From: SLHU01 sp009929975
GTDB taxonomy: Bacteria > Bacillota > Clostridia > Saccharofermentanales > UBA5734
Length of the DNA: 64,000 nt
Assembly (NCBI GenBank): GCA_040776905.1
Contig: JAXGZQ010000003.1
Coordinates: 1 to 64,000 of the forward strand
Direction: 5' to 3'
Made by a program: the position numbers and the translations under genes. Of this stretch, positions 43,572 to 52,322 are shown piece after piece (the stretch's first letter is position 1; each line of letters starts with the position of its first letter). The notes under the pieces were generated by a model. The model did no database searches. It was given only the letters and a program-made list of their open reading frames with translations, and was not told the origin of the DNA.

Positions 43572-44897
43572 TTATGATTTTTCTGTTTTGGGCCGCAGCA
43601 GGAACCAGATCGGGCTGCCGTCAAAACCGAAGTTGATCCGCAGCTGGTTCTCAAGATACCGCTCATAGGAGTAGTGCATCAGATCACGATCGTTAATGAA
43701 GAGCGCGATTTGTGGCGGATGTATGCCGACCTGTGTTCCGTAATATATTTTCAAACTCCGTCCTTTATCCTGGGGCGGCGGGACTCTGGCCGTTGATTCG
43801 GCCAGAATGTCATTGAGCAGACCGGTGGTCAGACGACGGCCCGCCTGTTCGTACACCTGGTTGACCAGCTTAAACAGGTCGCGGACGCGTTGTCCGGTCA
43901 GTGCGGATATGAACACAACCGGCGCATATTGCATGAACATGAAGCGGGACTGCACCTCGCGCTTGAATTGTTCGAGCGTGCCGGTCTCTTTTTCAATCAG
44001 ATCCCACTTGTTGACCACAATGATCGAAGCTTTGCCGCTGTTATGGGCATGGCCGGCGACTTTGGTATCCTGTTCGGTCACACCTTCTGTCGCATCGATC
44101 ATGATCAGGCAGACGGACGCGCGGTCAACCGCGGCCAGTGAACGGATCATGCTGTATTTCTCGACCCGGTCTTCAATCCGGCTTTTGCGGCGCAGGCCAG
44201 CGGTATCGATCAGCGTATACCGGCCGAACTCATTATCGAGATCGGAATCGACGGCATCACGGGTTGTGCCGGGAATGTCTGAGACAATCAGGCGCTGGTT
44301 CCCCAGCATACGGTTGATCAGAGATGATTTACCGGCATTCGGCTTGCCGATCACGGCGATTCGGATCCGGTCGTCTTCATTCTCATCATCGAGTTCCGGC
44401 GGGATATGGTCATAAATCGCGTCCAGAAGTTCCCCGAAACCCAATCGGTGGGCCGCTGAAACCGTGTAGATGTCGCCAAGGCCCAGATTATAGAATTCAT
44501 AGGCCTCCGCCGGCATTTCACCCACATGATCGACTTTATTGATCGCGACAATGACCGGCTTGCCTGATTTGCGCAGCAAAGTGGCGATTTCATGATCATC
44601 CGCGGTTACGCCGCTTTTCAGATCGGTCAGAAAGACAATTACATCCGCCGTCTCAATCGCGATCAATGCCTGATCACGCATCTGGCTGAGAATGATATCA
44701 TCGCTGTTCGGCTCAATACCGCCGGTGTCAACCACTGAAAAATGACGGCCGTTCCATTCACTGTCGACATAGACACGGTCCCGCGTGACACCCGGCATAT
44801 CATCGACGATCGAGACACGCTCGCCGGCCAGAACATTAAAGAATGTTGATTTTCCTACATTGGGACGCCCGACAATGGCGACAACAGGTTTACCCAT
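43572..44897 (-). CDS. der: Ribosome biogenesis GTPase Der (EngA)
   Basis: Der is an essential GTPase with two tandem G domains for 50S subunit assembly. The 441 residues contain GRPNVGKSTFFN at the N-terminus and GKPNAGKSSLIN near residue 185, each with DTGGIE or DTAGLR switch II, then a KH-like C-terminal domain. The start overlaps the stop of the DUF512 gene by 8 bp, indicating coupling. All nucleotide-binding motifs are intact. Confidence 0.97.
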   Translation of the reverse strand: MGKPVVAIVGRPNVGKSTFFNVLAGERVSIVDDMPGVTRDRVYVDSEWNGRHFSVVDTGGIEPNSDDIILSQMRDQALIAIETADVIVFLTDLKSGVTADDHEIATLLRKSGKPVIVAINKVDHVGEMPAEAYEFYNLGLGDIYTVSAAHRLGFGELLDAIYDHIPPELDDENEDDRIRIAVIGKPNAGKSSLINRMLGNQRLIVSDIPGTTRDAVDSDLDNEFGRYTLIDTAGLRRKSRIEDRVEKYSMIRSLAAVDRASVCLIMIDATEGVTEQDTKVAGHAHNSGKASIIVVNKWDLIEKETGTLEQFKREVQSRFMFMQYAPVVFISALTGQRVRDLFKLVNQVYEQAGRRLTTGLLNDILAESTARVPPPQDKGRSLKIYYGTQVGIHPPQIALFINDRDLMHYSYERYLENQLRINFGFDGSPIWFLLRPKTEKS

Positions 44898-46332
44898 CCA
44901 GACTCATTCCTTTCTCACATGTCAGATGACGGAGGACCGGCAGCCAGTCACTGCCATCAGGCTTGCAGACATGAACCGGAAGGCCCAGCCGGTCCGCGAT
45001 ATCCTGCAGTGTGGTGTCATCAAGCATCACATCACTGTCAGCACGCAGACAATTCGCCGGTATCAGAAGATGGATCGACTGATGCCCCTTGCGGCGCATT
45101 TCATCGATGGATTCCGGCAGCTGACGGATCAGATCCTGCCCGGTCAGCAGGCCGGTGACTGTGATCGAAGTGCCGAAGAACTCATTATCGATCGGAACTG
45201 TTGCCAGTTCAGCCGGTACCTTAGCGGCCATTTCGGTCGCCAGGCTGGCCAGCAGCGGCGCGAAAGAACGGCCGGTGGCATGGAGGATGGCATCAGCCGG
45301 CTTCGCCTGAGATATCGCGGACAAACGCTTCGGCCAGTCGGATCGGTCAGGTGCGGCGCTGCCGGTTGACACCACCAGACTTTCTAGGATCACCGTACGG
45401 GTCCGGGTGGCCATGCCGATGCCGTTTTCCAGTTGAGGGTAGCCATCATAGGCAGCCTCTTCCGGCAGCGGCCAGCCGGCCTGCAGATAAAACTCATCCG
45501 CGGCGTATATGACACGGCGGCCGGACTGGCTGAGCAGCCGTTCCTGCCAGCGGTGAACCGCCTGCAGCAGCTGAGCCGCTTCCTCAGGTCCGACCGGCCT
45601 CAGCTGGTAGAGTTTGTTTGGCTGGCGAAAACGGGTCAGGCCGACCGGTACGATCGCGACACTGTTCAATGCGGCTCCCAGTGATGTCAGATCGGTCAGA
45701 GTCCGCTCCAGCTCGTCGAGATCATTCAGACCGGGACACAGGACGATCTGGGCATTGATCAGCAATTCAGCCTGCGCGATCCGGTTCAGCCGTTCCATGA
45801 TCTGATCAGCTTTGCGATTTCCCATCATCAGGCGGCGCAGTTTCGGATTGGTTGTATGGACAGAAATATTCATCGGTGACAGACGGTGGCTGATCAGCCG
45901 GTCCAGCTCAGAATCCGTCATATTCGTCAATGTCACGTAATTTCCGCTGAGAAACGACATGCGCAGATCATCATCTTTGAAATAAAGGGTGTCACGCATT
46001 CCGGGCGGCAGCTGGTCGATAAAACAGAAAACACATCGATTATGGCAGGAGCGGCAATCGTCCAGCATGGCCTGTTCAAAGGAGAGGCCAAGCGGCTCAT
46101 CCGCGTCTTTTTCGATATCAAATTCCAACAGTTCGCCATCGATTGTCCTGACGGTCAGGATGAGCTGCGGTTCCAGCTGCCAAAGATAGAAATCAAAAGC
46201 GTCAACGATCTCACGGCCATCGAGCATCAGGACAAGGTCGCCCCGGCGCAGGCCAAGCTCAGCGGCGATACTATCCGGATCAACCGCGGCGATGGCATGT
46301 CCCTGGAGCCTTTCCGGCTTCGACTCATGCAT
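44890..46332 (-). CDS. DUF512 radical SAM-like protein with PDZ domain
   Basis: This 480-residue protein has an N-terminal PDZ-like domain (AIAAVDPDSIAAELGLRRGD), a radical SAM-like core with CRSCHNRCVFCFIDQLP, and a C-terminal DUF512 domain. The family (TIGR03279) is widespread in Firmicutes and is usually encoded beside der, as here; its reaction is not established. ATG 46332 is chosen, eight bases after AAGGGG; ATG 46338 and a TTG at 46350 are in frame. It follows a terminator after rpmF. Confidence 0.88.
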   Translation of the reverse strand: MHESKPERLQGHAIAAVDPDSIAAELGLRRGDLVLMLDGREIVDAFDFYLWQLEPQLILTVRTIDGELLEFDIEKDADEPLGLSFEQAMLDDCRSCHNRCVFCFIDQLPPGMRDTLYFKDDDLRMSFLSGNYVTLTNMTDSELDRLISHRLSPMNISVHTTNPKLRRLMMGNRKADQIMERLNRIAQAELLINAQIVLCPGLNDLDELERTLTDLTSLGAALNSVAIVPVGLTRFRQPNKLYQLRPVGPEEAAQLLQAVHRWQERLLSQSGRRVIYAADEFYLQAGWPLPEEAAYDGYPQLENGIGMATRTRTVILESLVVSTGSAAPDRSDWPKRLSAISQAKPADAILHATGRSFAPLLASLATEMAAKVPAELATVPIDNEFFGTSITVTGLLTGQDLIRQLPESIDEMRRKGHQSIHLLIPANCLRADSDVMLDDTTLQDIADRLGLPVHVCKPDGSDWLPVLRHLTCEKGMSLDG

Positions 46333-46355
46333 GATCATTTCCCCTTTCAATCAGC

Positions 46356-46391
46356 AAAAAGCAGCGAGAGTGACTGCTCATCCCCGCTGCT
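46356..46391 (-). terminator. Rho-independent terminator after rpmF
   Basis: On the minus strand AGCAGCG (46391-46385) pairs with CGCTGCT (46366-46360), followed by a run of T (A at 46356-46360 on the plus strand). It ends the yceD-rpmF transcript just before the DUF512 gene. Confidence 0.7.
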
Positions 46392-46428
46392 AAACAATCC
46401 AGATCGTGACAGACATTCTGTCGATTGT

Positions 46429-46614
46429 TTATTCCTGATCTTCAGTCTGAACGACGGCTTTGCCTTTATAATAGCCACAGGTCTTGCACACCTTGTGTGG
46501 CAATTTCTGTGTATGGCACTGCGGGCATTCAACCAGCCCGGGGAGACTCAGTTTCCAGTTTGAGCGGGCACGGGCTGTACGTGCTTTTGACCATTTACGT
46601 TTTGGATTTGCCAT
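46429..46614 (-). CDS. rpmF: 50S ribosomal protein L32
   Basis: The 61-residue zinc-ribbon form of L32: MANPKRKWSKARTARARSNW at the N-terminus, then CPQC and CKTC, four cysteines for zinc. L32 sits near the peptidyl transferase region of the large subunit. It lies 37 bp after yceD, the conserved pairing in bacteria, and is followed by a terminator. The cysteine-containing form suggests this is a C+ paralogue that needs zinc. Confidence 0.97.
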   Translation of the reverse strand: MANPKRKWSKARTARARSNWKLSLPGLVECPQCHTQKLPHKVCKTCGYYKGKAVVQTEDQE

Positions 46615-46651
46615 TCCTCTACACCTCCATATTGTGCGAAGAGCTAATGCC

Positions 46652-47194
46652 CTACAGCAATTCTTTTAAACGGCTGAACGGAGATTCATCAACCTGATGT
46701 TCTTCCGCGCAGCGACATTTTCCATTATTCATATTCTGTCCGCAGACCGGACAGAGTCCCTGACAGTCATCACGGCAGTACAGCCGGTTCGGCACTGCCA
46801 GAAGCAGTTCATCGCGAATGACTTGCCCGATATCAATCTCATGGTCCCTGAACGCGTAAACCTTGTCGTCGTCCAGCTGCTCATCATCGGCTTCTTCACC
46901 GGGCCGGCGGACCGTCGGGTGTTCATCGGGGACAAAGAACACGACAACCGGTACATCCAGTTCCAGCTTCACCTGACTCAGACAACGGGCACATGTACCG
47001 TTCATCGTCACGGTCATCCGGGCCTCGAGACGGTAGGTTCCATCATCATCACTGACCAGCTCGCCTTTGAGCGACAGCGGTCCGGTCAGTTCAATATCCG
47101 GAAACGGTCCGGCGATCGTATCAGGCTGCAAAGCCAGGTCGACCGGTATCCTATCTGTCAATCCGCGCGCGAGGGATTTGATTTTCAGTTTCAT
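46652..47194 (-). CDS. yceD: YceD/DUF177 family protein
   Basis: YceD-family proteins are required for normal 23S rRNA accumulation and are encoded directly before rpmF. The 180 residues include GTCARCLSQVKLELDVP, the conserved region RDHEIDIGQVIRDELLLAVP, and CRDDCQGLCPVCGQNMN with paired cysteines likely to bind zinc. It has its own consensus promoter. Length and context fit the family. Confidence 0.92.
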   Translation of the reverse strand: MKLKIKSLARGLTDRIPVDLALQPDTIAGPFPDIELTGPLSLKGELVSDDDGTYRLEARMTVTMNGTCARCLSQVKLELDVPVVVFFVPDEHPTVRRPGEEADDEQLDDDKVYAFRDHEIDIGQVIRDELLLAVPNRLYCRDDCQGLCPVCGQNMNNGKCRCAEEHQVDESPFSRLKELL

Positions 47195-47220
47195 CGCACA
47201 CCTCCACAGACGCGAACAAT

Positions 47221-47249
47221 ATTATCCAACAGAAACAAGGCGCTGTCAA
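47221..47249 (-). promoter_or_regulatory. yceD-rpmF promoter
   Basis: On the minus strand TTGACA (47249-47244), a 17-bp spacer and GATAAT (47226-47221) make a near-consensus sigma-A promoter about 27 bp before the yceD start. Confidence 0.7.
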
Positions 47250-47337
47250 CACTCAGGATGAAAATACAGCAATATGGCCAGCCCTTCCTGTCCCGGGGCA
47301 GGTTCTGCCAGTCAAGTGACGGTGTTTCGCCGGTTTG

Positions 47338-47769
47338 TCAGGCCGGAAGCCTGCGGATCTGGACATTGAGGCGTGTGTTCATCCGCTCATGGCGGTTGAG
47401 ATCGATTGAATAACCGAGCTGGATATAACCGCCGTCTTCTGTCAGCTGGCTTTTGACCAGACTGGTATACAATTCAACATCAAGATGGCCGAACGGCATC
47501 TCCATGCGAGTGATATGACGGGTCCCCGCCGTAAAACTGAGGTCGAGGCGCTGAGCGCCGGAACGTGATAGAGACACCGTTCCATCATCGTCAACCATCA
47601 GTGTCGTCTGTATCCCCTCCATACCAGTCGCTTCGCTTTCTTCATAGATGACGATCCAGGCGGAATCGCGGCGGAACAGACGGCCTTCAGTCATCAGGCG
47701 GATCTCCTCCGGATCGCCTTCCTCACTCCACTGTCTGCCTTCTATCTTCAATAGTACGTTCTCTTGCAT
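47338..47769 (-). CDS. DUF1934 (YwiB-like) protein
   Basis: This 143-residue protein matches DUF1934, a beta-barrel family of unknown function related to lipocalin-like folds: it has SEATGMEGIQTTLMV, HITRMEMPFGHLDVELYT and a final GYSIDLNRHE strand. It begins 6 bp after murI and so belongs to the ddl-murI operon. The family is common near cell-wall or argS genes in Firmicutes. A ligand cannot be proposed. Confidence 0.82.
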   Translation of the reverse strand: MQENVLLKIEGRQWSEEGDPEEIRLMTEGRLFRRDSAWIVIYEESEATGMEGIQTTLMVDDDGTVSLSRSGAQRLDLSFTAGTRHITRMEMPFGHLDVELYTSLVKSQLTEDGGYIQLGYSIDLNRHERMNTRLNVQIRRLPA

Positions 47770-47775
47770 GCCGTC

Positions 47776-48609
47776 CTATTCCTTTCCATCATGATACTGT
47801 TCAATCGCGATCCGCCGGACATCATCGAGAGTTCGCCCGAGAAAACGCCCACCCAGCTCGCAGAACGGCTCAATACTGTCGCTGGTAAAGTATCGGTGTT
47901 GTCCCGGTTGATCCGATCCCCGCAGCAGACCCTGTGCTTCCAGTGTGTCCCGGACATGGGCAGCCACCCGGCTGCCGGCGTCAACCAGCCGGACATCCGG
48001 ACCGATCGCGGCCTGAATGACCGGACGCAGCAGTGGATAATGTGTACAGGCCAGCACCAGTGTGTCAATTTCCTGCTGGCGGAGCGGAGCAAGATAAATG
48101 TCCGCGATCTGGCGGGTCACTGCCAGATCCCACCACCCTTCTTCAGCCAGTCCGACAAACAGCGGGCAGGCCTGTTGTGAAATTTGCGTGGCAGACCCTG
48201 CCTGCTGGTGGATCGCCTGAACATAGACCCCGCTGTCAACCGTTCCCCGTGTGCCGATGACACCGACGCGGCCATTTGACGTCAGCTGAGCGGCAGCGCG
48301 GGCACCAGGTGTGATCACCTCGATCACCGGTACACCGGCCATGGCGCTGACAGCCTGATAAGCATGTGAACTGGCCGTATTGCAGGCAATGACGATCAGT
48401 TTCACCTGGGATTCCTGCAGGAAACGGGTGATCTGGCGTGAATAGCGGATAATCGTCTCCGGTGACTTGCTGCCATAAGGGGTCCGTCCTGAATCACCGA
48501 AATAAATCGTATGTTCATTCGGCAGCAGCGACATGATTTCCTTCAAAACAGTCAGTCCGCCAAGGCCCGAATCAAAAACACCGATCGGCCGTTCTGAACT
48601 GATCATCAT
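47776..48609 (-). CDS. murI: Glutamate racemase
   Basis: MurI makes D-glutamate for peptidoglycan. The 277-residue enzyme has FDSGLGGLTVLKEI, YFGDSGRTPYG, the catalytic cysteine in VIACNTASSHAY and the second in LACTHYPLL. The ATG overlaps the ddl stop (ATGA), so the two wall-precursor enzymes are translated together. Both catalytic cysteines are present. Confidence 0.96.
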   Translation of the reverse strand: MMISSERPIGVFDSGLGGLTVLKEIMSLLPNEHTIYFGDSGRTPYGSKSPETIIRYSRQITRFLQESQVKLIVIACNTASSHAYQAVSAMAGVPVIEVITPGARAAAQLTSNGRVGVIGTRGTVDSGVYVQAIHQQAGSATQISQQACPLFVGLAEEGWWDLAVTRQIADIYLAPLRQQEIDTLVLACTHYPLLRPVIQAAIGPDVRLVDAGSRVAAHVRDTLEAQGLLRGSDQPGQHRYFTSDSIEPFCELGGRFLGRTLDDVRRIAIEQYHDGKE

Positions 48610-49688
48610 GCCAGTTCCCGCCGCGTCGCCGTGAATTCTTCAACGGCCAGCCGGCAGAGCCTGTCGACCAGATCGGGCAGTGGAAGTCCCGCCAGATGCC
48701 ACGATTTCGGATAGACACTGATCGCGGTAAATCCCGGCAGATTATTGATCTCATTGAGATAGAGCGTACCGGTCTTTCTATCGATGAAAAAATCTACCCG
48801 GGCGAGACCGGCGCAGCCGAGGGCATGATAGGCCTGGAACGCGATCTGCCGAATCTGCTCAGCCTGATCGTCCGGCAGGTCGGCCGGAATCTGGACCAAC
48901 GCGCCCTCCTCATTCATGTATTTTGTCTCATAATCATAATATTGGACACCGTTGGTGATGATCTCACCGAGCGGGCCGGCCTCGGCTGAAGTGTTGCCCA
49001 GGACCGCGACTTCAACTTCCCGTGCGTTGATAAACGGCTCAATCAGGATTTCCCGGTCAAAACGGCTGACATCATCCAGAGCGTCGAGCAGTTCTGAGCG
49101 GTGGTCTGCCCGATGCGTTCCGATCGATGATCCTCCGTTGCTCGGTTTGAGAAAACAGGGGTAGCCCAGCCGGGTCTCGATCAGGTCCACGACCTGATCA
49201 CGTTGATCCGCCAGCTCGTGACGGCGAACTGAGACGAATGGGCAGACCGGTATTCCCGCTTCACTGAGTATTTTTTTGGTCAAGACCTTGTCCATCGCCG
49301 CCGCCGAAGCCAGAACACCGCTGCCGACATAGGGGATATTGAGCATCGTCAACAGTCCCTGCAGCACACCATCTTCACAATTGACACCGTGAACGGCCGG
49401 AAAAATACAATCGGGTCGTCGGCCGCATAACTGGATAAACCAGTCAGCGGGTGATGCCGCCAGCTGATTTTCAGCCGGCGGCAGGATCGCACTTTCCTGC
49501 CAGTGGTCGGCCGGAATGTCTTCATCCCGGCCTTCGAAACGGCGCCATTCACCCGTCGGCGTGATACCAATCAGGACCAGATCGTAGCCGGCCTGTCTCA
49601 GCCCCGCGATGATATTGGCAGCTGAGCGCAGCGAAATCAGATATTCTGTTGAGACACCGCCGAAAATAACGGCGACACATTGCTTCAT
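48606..49688 (-). CDS. ddl: D-alanine--D-alanine ligase (VanG-like N-terminus)
   Basis: This ATP-grasp ligase joins D-alanine units for wall precursors. The 360 residues show FGGVSTEYLISLRSA, HGVNCEDGVLQGLL, KPSNGGSSIG and the closing NEINNLPGFTA. The N-terminal STEY form and the GITPTGEWRRFEG block resemble VanG-type ligases more than the usual SxEHEVS enzymes, but the omega-loop reads YDYETKY as in D-Ala-D-Ala ligases. So D-Ala-D-Ala is the likelier product, with some doubt. It heads the ddl-murI-DUF1934 operon. Confidence 0.9.
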   Translation of the reverse strand: MKQCVAVIFGGVSTEYLISLRSAANIIAGLRQAGYDLVLIGITPTGEWRRFEGRDEDIPADHWQESAILPPAENQLAASPADWFIQLCGRRPDCIFPAVHGVNCEDGVLQGLLTMLNIPYVGSGVLASAAAMDKVLTKKILSEAGIPVCPFVSVRRHELADQRDQVVDLIETRLGYPCFLKPSNGGSSIGTHRADHRSELLDALDDVSRFDREILIEPFINAREVEVAVLGNTSAEAGPLGEIITNGVQYYDYETKYMNEEGALVQIPADLPDDQAEQIRQIAFQAYHALGCAGLARVDFFIDRKTGTLYLNEINNLPGFTAISVYPKSWHLAGLPLPDLVDRLCRLAVEEFTATRRELA

Positions 49689-49751
49689 AGTCCATCACCT
49701 GATCATCAGATTGACCGGGCACATCGAATGGCTGTGCCATAATCTCCATCC

Positions 49752-49780
49752 AGTGTATCGTAACAGGTGATGACTGACAA
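49752..49780 (-). promoter_or_regulatory. ddl operon promoter candidate
   Basis: On the minus strand TTGTCA (49780-49775), 17 bp, TACACT (49757-49752), about 63 bp before the ddl ATG. Confidence 0.5.
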
Positions 49781-49851
49781 GAATCTCCGCCAGTCTCCAG
49801 CCACTTGACAGCAGCCTGCGGATATGGCGTATTGTTACACTGGAGGGAGCG

Positions 49852-50850
49852 ATGAAAATGCTTGAATGGACTGTCAGCCGTGAATACCACCAGCGCAAGC
49901 TGATCCGCAGCATCTGCGGCCAGTTTGCCTGGCTGCGGCCTGCCCTGATGTATCGCGCGCTGCGCCGTCGGGACGTGCAGATCAACGGGAACCGGATTCA
50001 CCAGGACCAGACGGTTCATGCCGGCGATCAGATCCGTATCTATGGGATCAGCCCCGACGCGGCAACCGTCCCGGCCACCGGGCCTCAGCCCGAAATCATC
50101 GAATCCGGCGAACACCTGCTGATTGTCAGAAAACCTGCCGGAATCAGTGTTCACCGTGATCCTTCCATGCGGCCGGACGAACAGAGCCTGATCGAACGGC
50201 TCAAGGATGAGACCGGTGACAGCCGGCTTCGTCTCTGCCATCGCCTGGACCGCCAGACCGAAGGTCTTCTGATCGTTGCCCGTACCCCGGAAATCGAAAC
50301 CGCGGTGCGTGAGCTGATGGAGCATAACCTGATCATCAAGCGCTATCGCGCGCTGGTGCAGGGAGTACCCTCCGCCGGTCAGCCGGTAACGGCACATGAC
50401 GGTCTCTACTTTCGCGAGTGCCGGGCCTGGCTGGAAAAGCAGACCCGGCAAAAACTGGTTTTCATTCATGAGACCCCGCGGAAAAATGATCAGCCGATTA
50501 TAACCCGATACCGAATGATTGGCCGTTACCCCGCCCCGAAAGAAGCGCTTAAGGGCGGAACAGGCGGCAAGTCATCTGAATGGGTCAGCGATCTGGAAAT
50601 CGAACTGCCGACCGGCCGGACCCATCAGATCCGGGCTCATCTGGCCTCGCTCGGCCATCCTCTTCTCGGTGATGGCAAATACGGCCGCAACGAGTATAAT
50701 CGCCATTTCAGCGGGAAGCACGGACTGCTGCGGCGTCAGCAATTGACCGCCGTCTACCTGCATTTCAGCGAAAAAATAAAAGGCCCGCTGGCCGCGATGG
50801 CCGGACGAACCTTTCAGATTGAGCCTGATTTTGACTGGCCGAAAAACTGA
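49852..50850 (+). CDS. RluA-family RNA pseudouridine synthase
   Basis: The 332-residue enzyme converts uridines to pseudouridine in rRNA or tRNA. An N-terminal S4-like domain (RRRDVQINGNRIHQDQTVHAGD) precedes the catalytic core with IVRKPAGISVH, the catalytic aspartate in HRLDRQTEGLLI, ELPTGRTHQIRAHL and GHPLLGDGKYG. This matches RluC/RluD-type enzymes; the target uridine cannot be told. GGAGGGAGCG precedes the ATG, and a TTGACA at 49805 may be its -35. Confidence 0.92.
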   Translation: MKMLEWTVSREYHQRKLIRSICGQFAWLRPALMYRALRRRDVQINGNRIHQDQTVHAGDQIRIYGISPDAATVPATGPQPEIIESGEHLLIVRKPAGISVHRDPSMRPDEQSLIERLKDETGDSRLRLCHRLDRQTEGLLIVARTPEIETAVRELMEHNLIIKRYRALVQGVPSAGQPVTAHDGLYFRECRAWLEKQTRQKLVFIHETPRKNDQPIITRYRMIGRYPAPKEALKGGTGGKSSEWVSDLEIELPTGRTHQIRAHLASLGHPLLGDGKYGRNEYNRHFSGKHGLLRRQQLTAVYLHFSEKIKGPLAAMAGRTFQIEPDFDWPKN

Positions 50851-50872
50851 CCACTGTGTCAGATATCCCCGA

Positions 50873-52312
50873 TCAGTACGCCTTTCCCCAGATGACGTCA
50901 GCGACGGCGGGTTTGCCGCAGCAGACGCATGGCCCATTTTGCTCCGGCTGATCAAACGGGATACAGCGGGAAGTCGCACCGGTCTCCTCCTTGATTTTCG
51001 CCTCACAGGCCTCATCGCCACACCATGGGGCGCGGATAAAGCCGGGTTTTTCGGCAATGATCCGGCTGAACTCATCCCAGCCGGCCGCGCTCCAGATCCG
51101 CTCATTCATCCGCTTCAGGGCTTTGGCATAAAGATTATCATGAATATCATCAAGCAGATCGCGGACAGACTGTTCCAGCTGATCGAGCGGCAGAACCGTT
51201 TTTTCGCCGGTGTCACGCCGTACCGCGACACATTGGCCGGCCGCGAGATCACGAGGGCCGATTTCCAAACGGAGCGGCACACCCTTCATTTCATATTCAC
51301 TGAATTTCCAGCCGGGCATCCGGTCAGAATCATCCAGACGCACCCGCAGCGACCGTCCCAGACGGTCCTTCATCGCCCTGGCCTGTTCAAGAACACCATC
51401 CTTGTGCATGGCGACCGGGACGATCATCACCTGAATCGGCGCGATACACGGCGGCAGCACCAGGCCGCTGTCGTCGCCGTGAACCATGATCAGCGCTCCG
51501 ATCGAACGGGTCGAAAGCCCCCAGGATGTCTGGTGGACATACTGCAGCTGGTTATTGCGGTCAGAATACTGAATCTCAAAAGCCTTGGCAAATCCGTCAC
51601 CGAAATAATGGCTGGTCGCTGACTGAAGTGCCTTCCCATCATGCATCATGGCCTCAACCGTGTAGGTCTCTTCAGCACCGGCGAATTTCTCGCTTTCCGT
51701 CTTCCGGCCGCGAATGACCGGAATCGCCAGGGCGTCACGATAGAAATCCGCATAAACATCCAGCATGCGCAGGGTTTCCTCGCGTGCCTCAGCTTCTGTC
51801 GCATGGGCGGTATGCCCTTCCTGCCAGTAGAATTCTGTCGAACGCAGGAACGGACGGGTGGTTTTCTCCCACCGGACCACGGAAACCCATTGATTGTACA
51901 ATTTCGGCAGATCACGCCAGGAGTGGATAATTTTCGCGTAGTGGTCACAAAATAGTGTTTCAGATGTCGGACGGATGCACAGACGCTCAGCTAACGCCTC
52001 ACTGCCGCCATGTGTGACCCATGCCACTTCAGGCGCGAACCCTTCAACATGATCTTTCTCCTTCTGCAGAAGGCTCTCCGGAATGAACATCGGCATGGCC
52101 ACGTTCTCATGTCCGGTGTCCTTGAAACGACGGTCAAGATCACTCTGGATATTTTCCCAGATCGCGAATCCATAAGGCCGCAGAATCATGCAGCCTTTGA
52201 CCGCAGAATAGTCAATCAGCTCCGCCTTGAGTACCACATCGGTATACCACTGTGTAAAATCGGTCTCCATCGCGGTAATTTCCGCGACGAGTTTTTCTTT
52301 TTGTTTTGCCAT
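50873..52312 (-). CDS. proS: Prolyl-tRNA synthetase, archaeal/eukaryotic-type
   Basis: This 479-residue enzyme charges tRNA-Pro. It is the short form without the bacterial editing insertion: CIRPTSETLFCDHYAK, QWVSVVRWEKTTRPFLRS and FYWQEGHTAHAT are class II motifs of this type, and the C-terminal domain ends in the characteristic Tyr (WGKAY) after a cysteine pair (CVCCGKP). Such ProRS forms are common in Clostridia. GGGGG precedes the ATG. It is 10 bp after ackA. Confidence 0.95.
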   Translation of the reverse strand: MAKQKEKLVAEITAMETDFTQWYTDVVLKAELIDYSAVKGCMILRPYGFAIWENIQSDLDRRFKDTGHENVAMPMFIPESLLQKEKDHVEGFAPEVAWVTHGGSEALAERLCIRPTSETLFCDHYAKIIHSWRDLPKLYNQWVSVVRWEKTTRPFLRSTEFYWQEGHTAHATEAEAREETLRMLDVYADFYRDALAIPVIRGRKTESEKFAGAEETYTVEAMMHDGKALQSATSHYFGDGFAKAFEIQYSDRNNQLQYVHQTSWGLSTRSIGALIMVHGDDSGLVLPPCIAPIQVMIVPVAMHKDGVLEQARAMKDRLGRSLRVRLDDSDRMPGWKFSEYEMKGVPLRLEIGPRDLAAGQCVAVRRDTGEKTVLPLDQLEQSVRDLLDDIHDNLYAKALKRMNERIWSAAGWDEFSRIIAEKPGFIRAPWCGDEACEAKIKEETGATSRCIPFDQPEQNGPCVCCGKPAVADVIWGKAY

Positions 52313-52322
52313 CGTATCCCCC

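Noticed and set aside
49549..50469. 306-codon minus-strand frame across the ddl start and the pseudouridine synthase gene
   Set aside because: Both overlapped genes have intact family motifs; the translation of this frame has none.
50819..51622. 267-codon plus-strand frame across proS
   Set aside because: Antisense shadow of a well-conserved synthetase gene.
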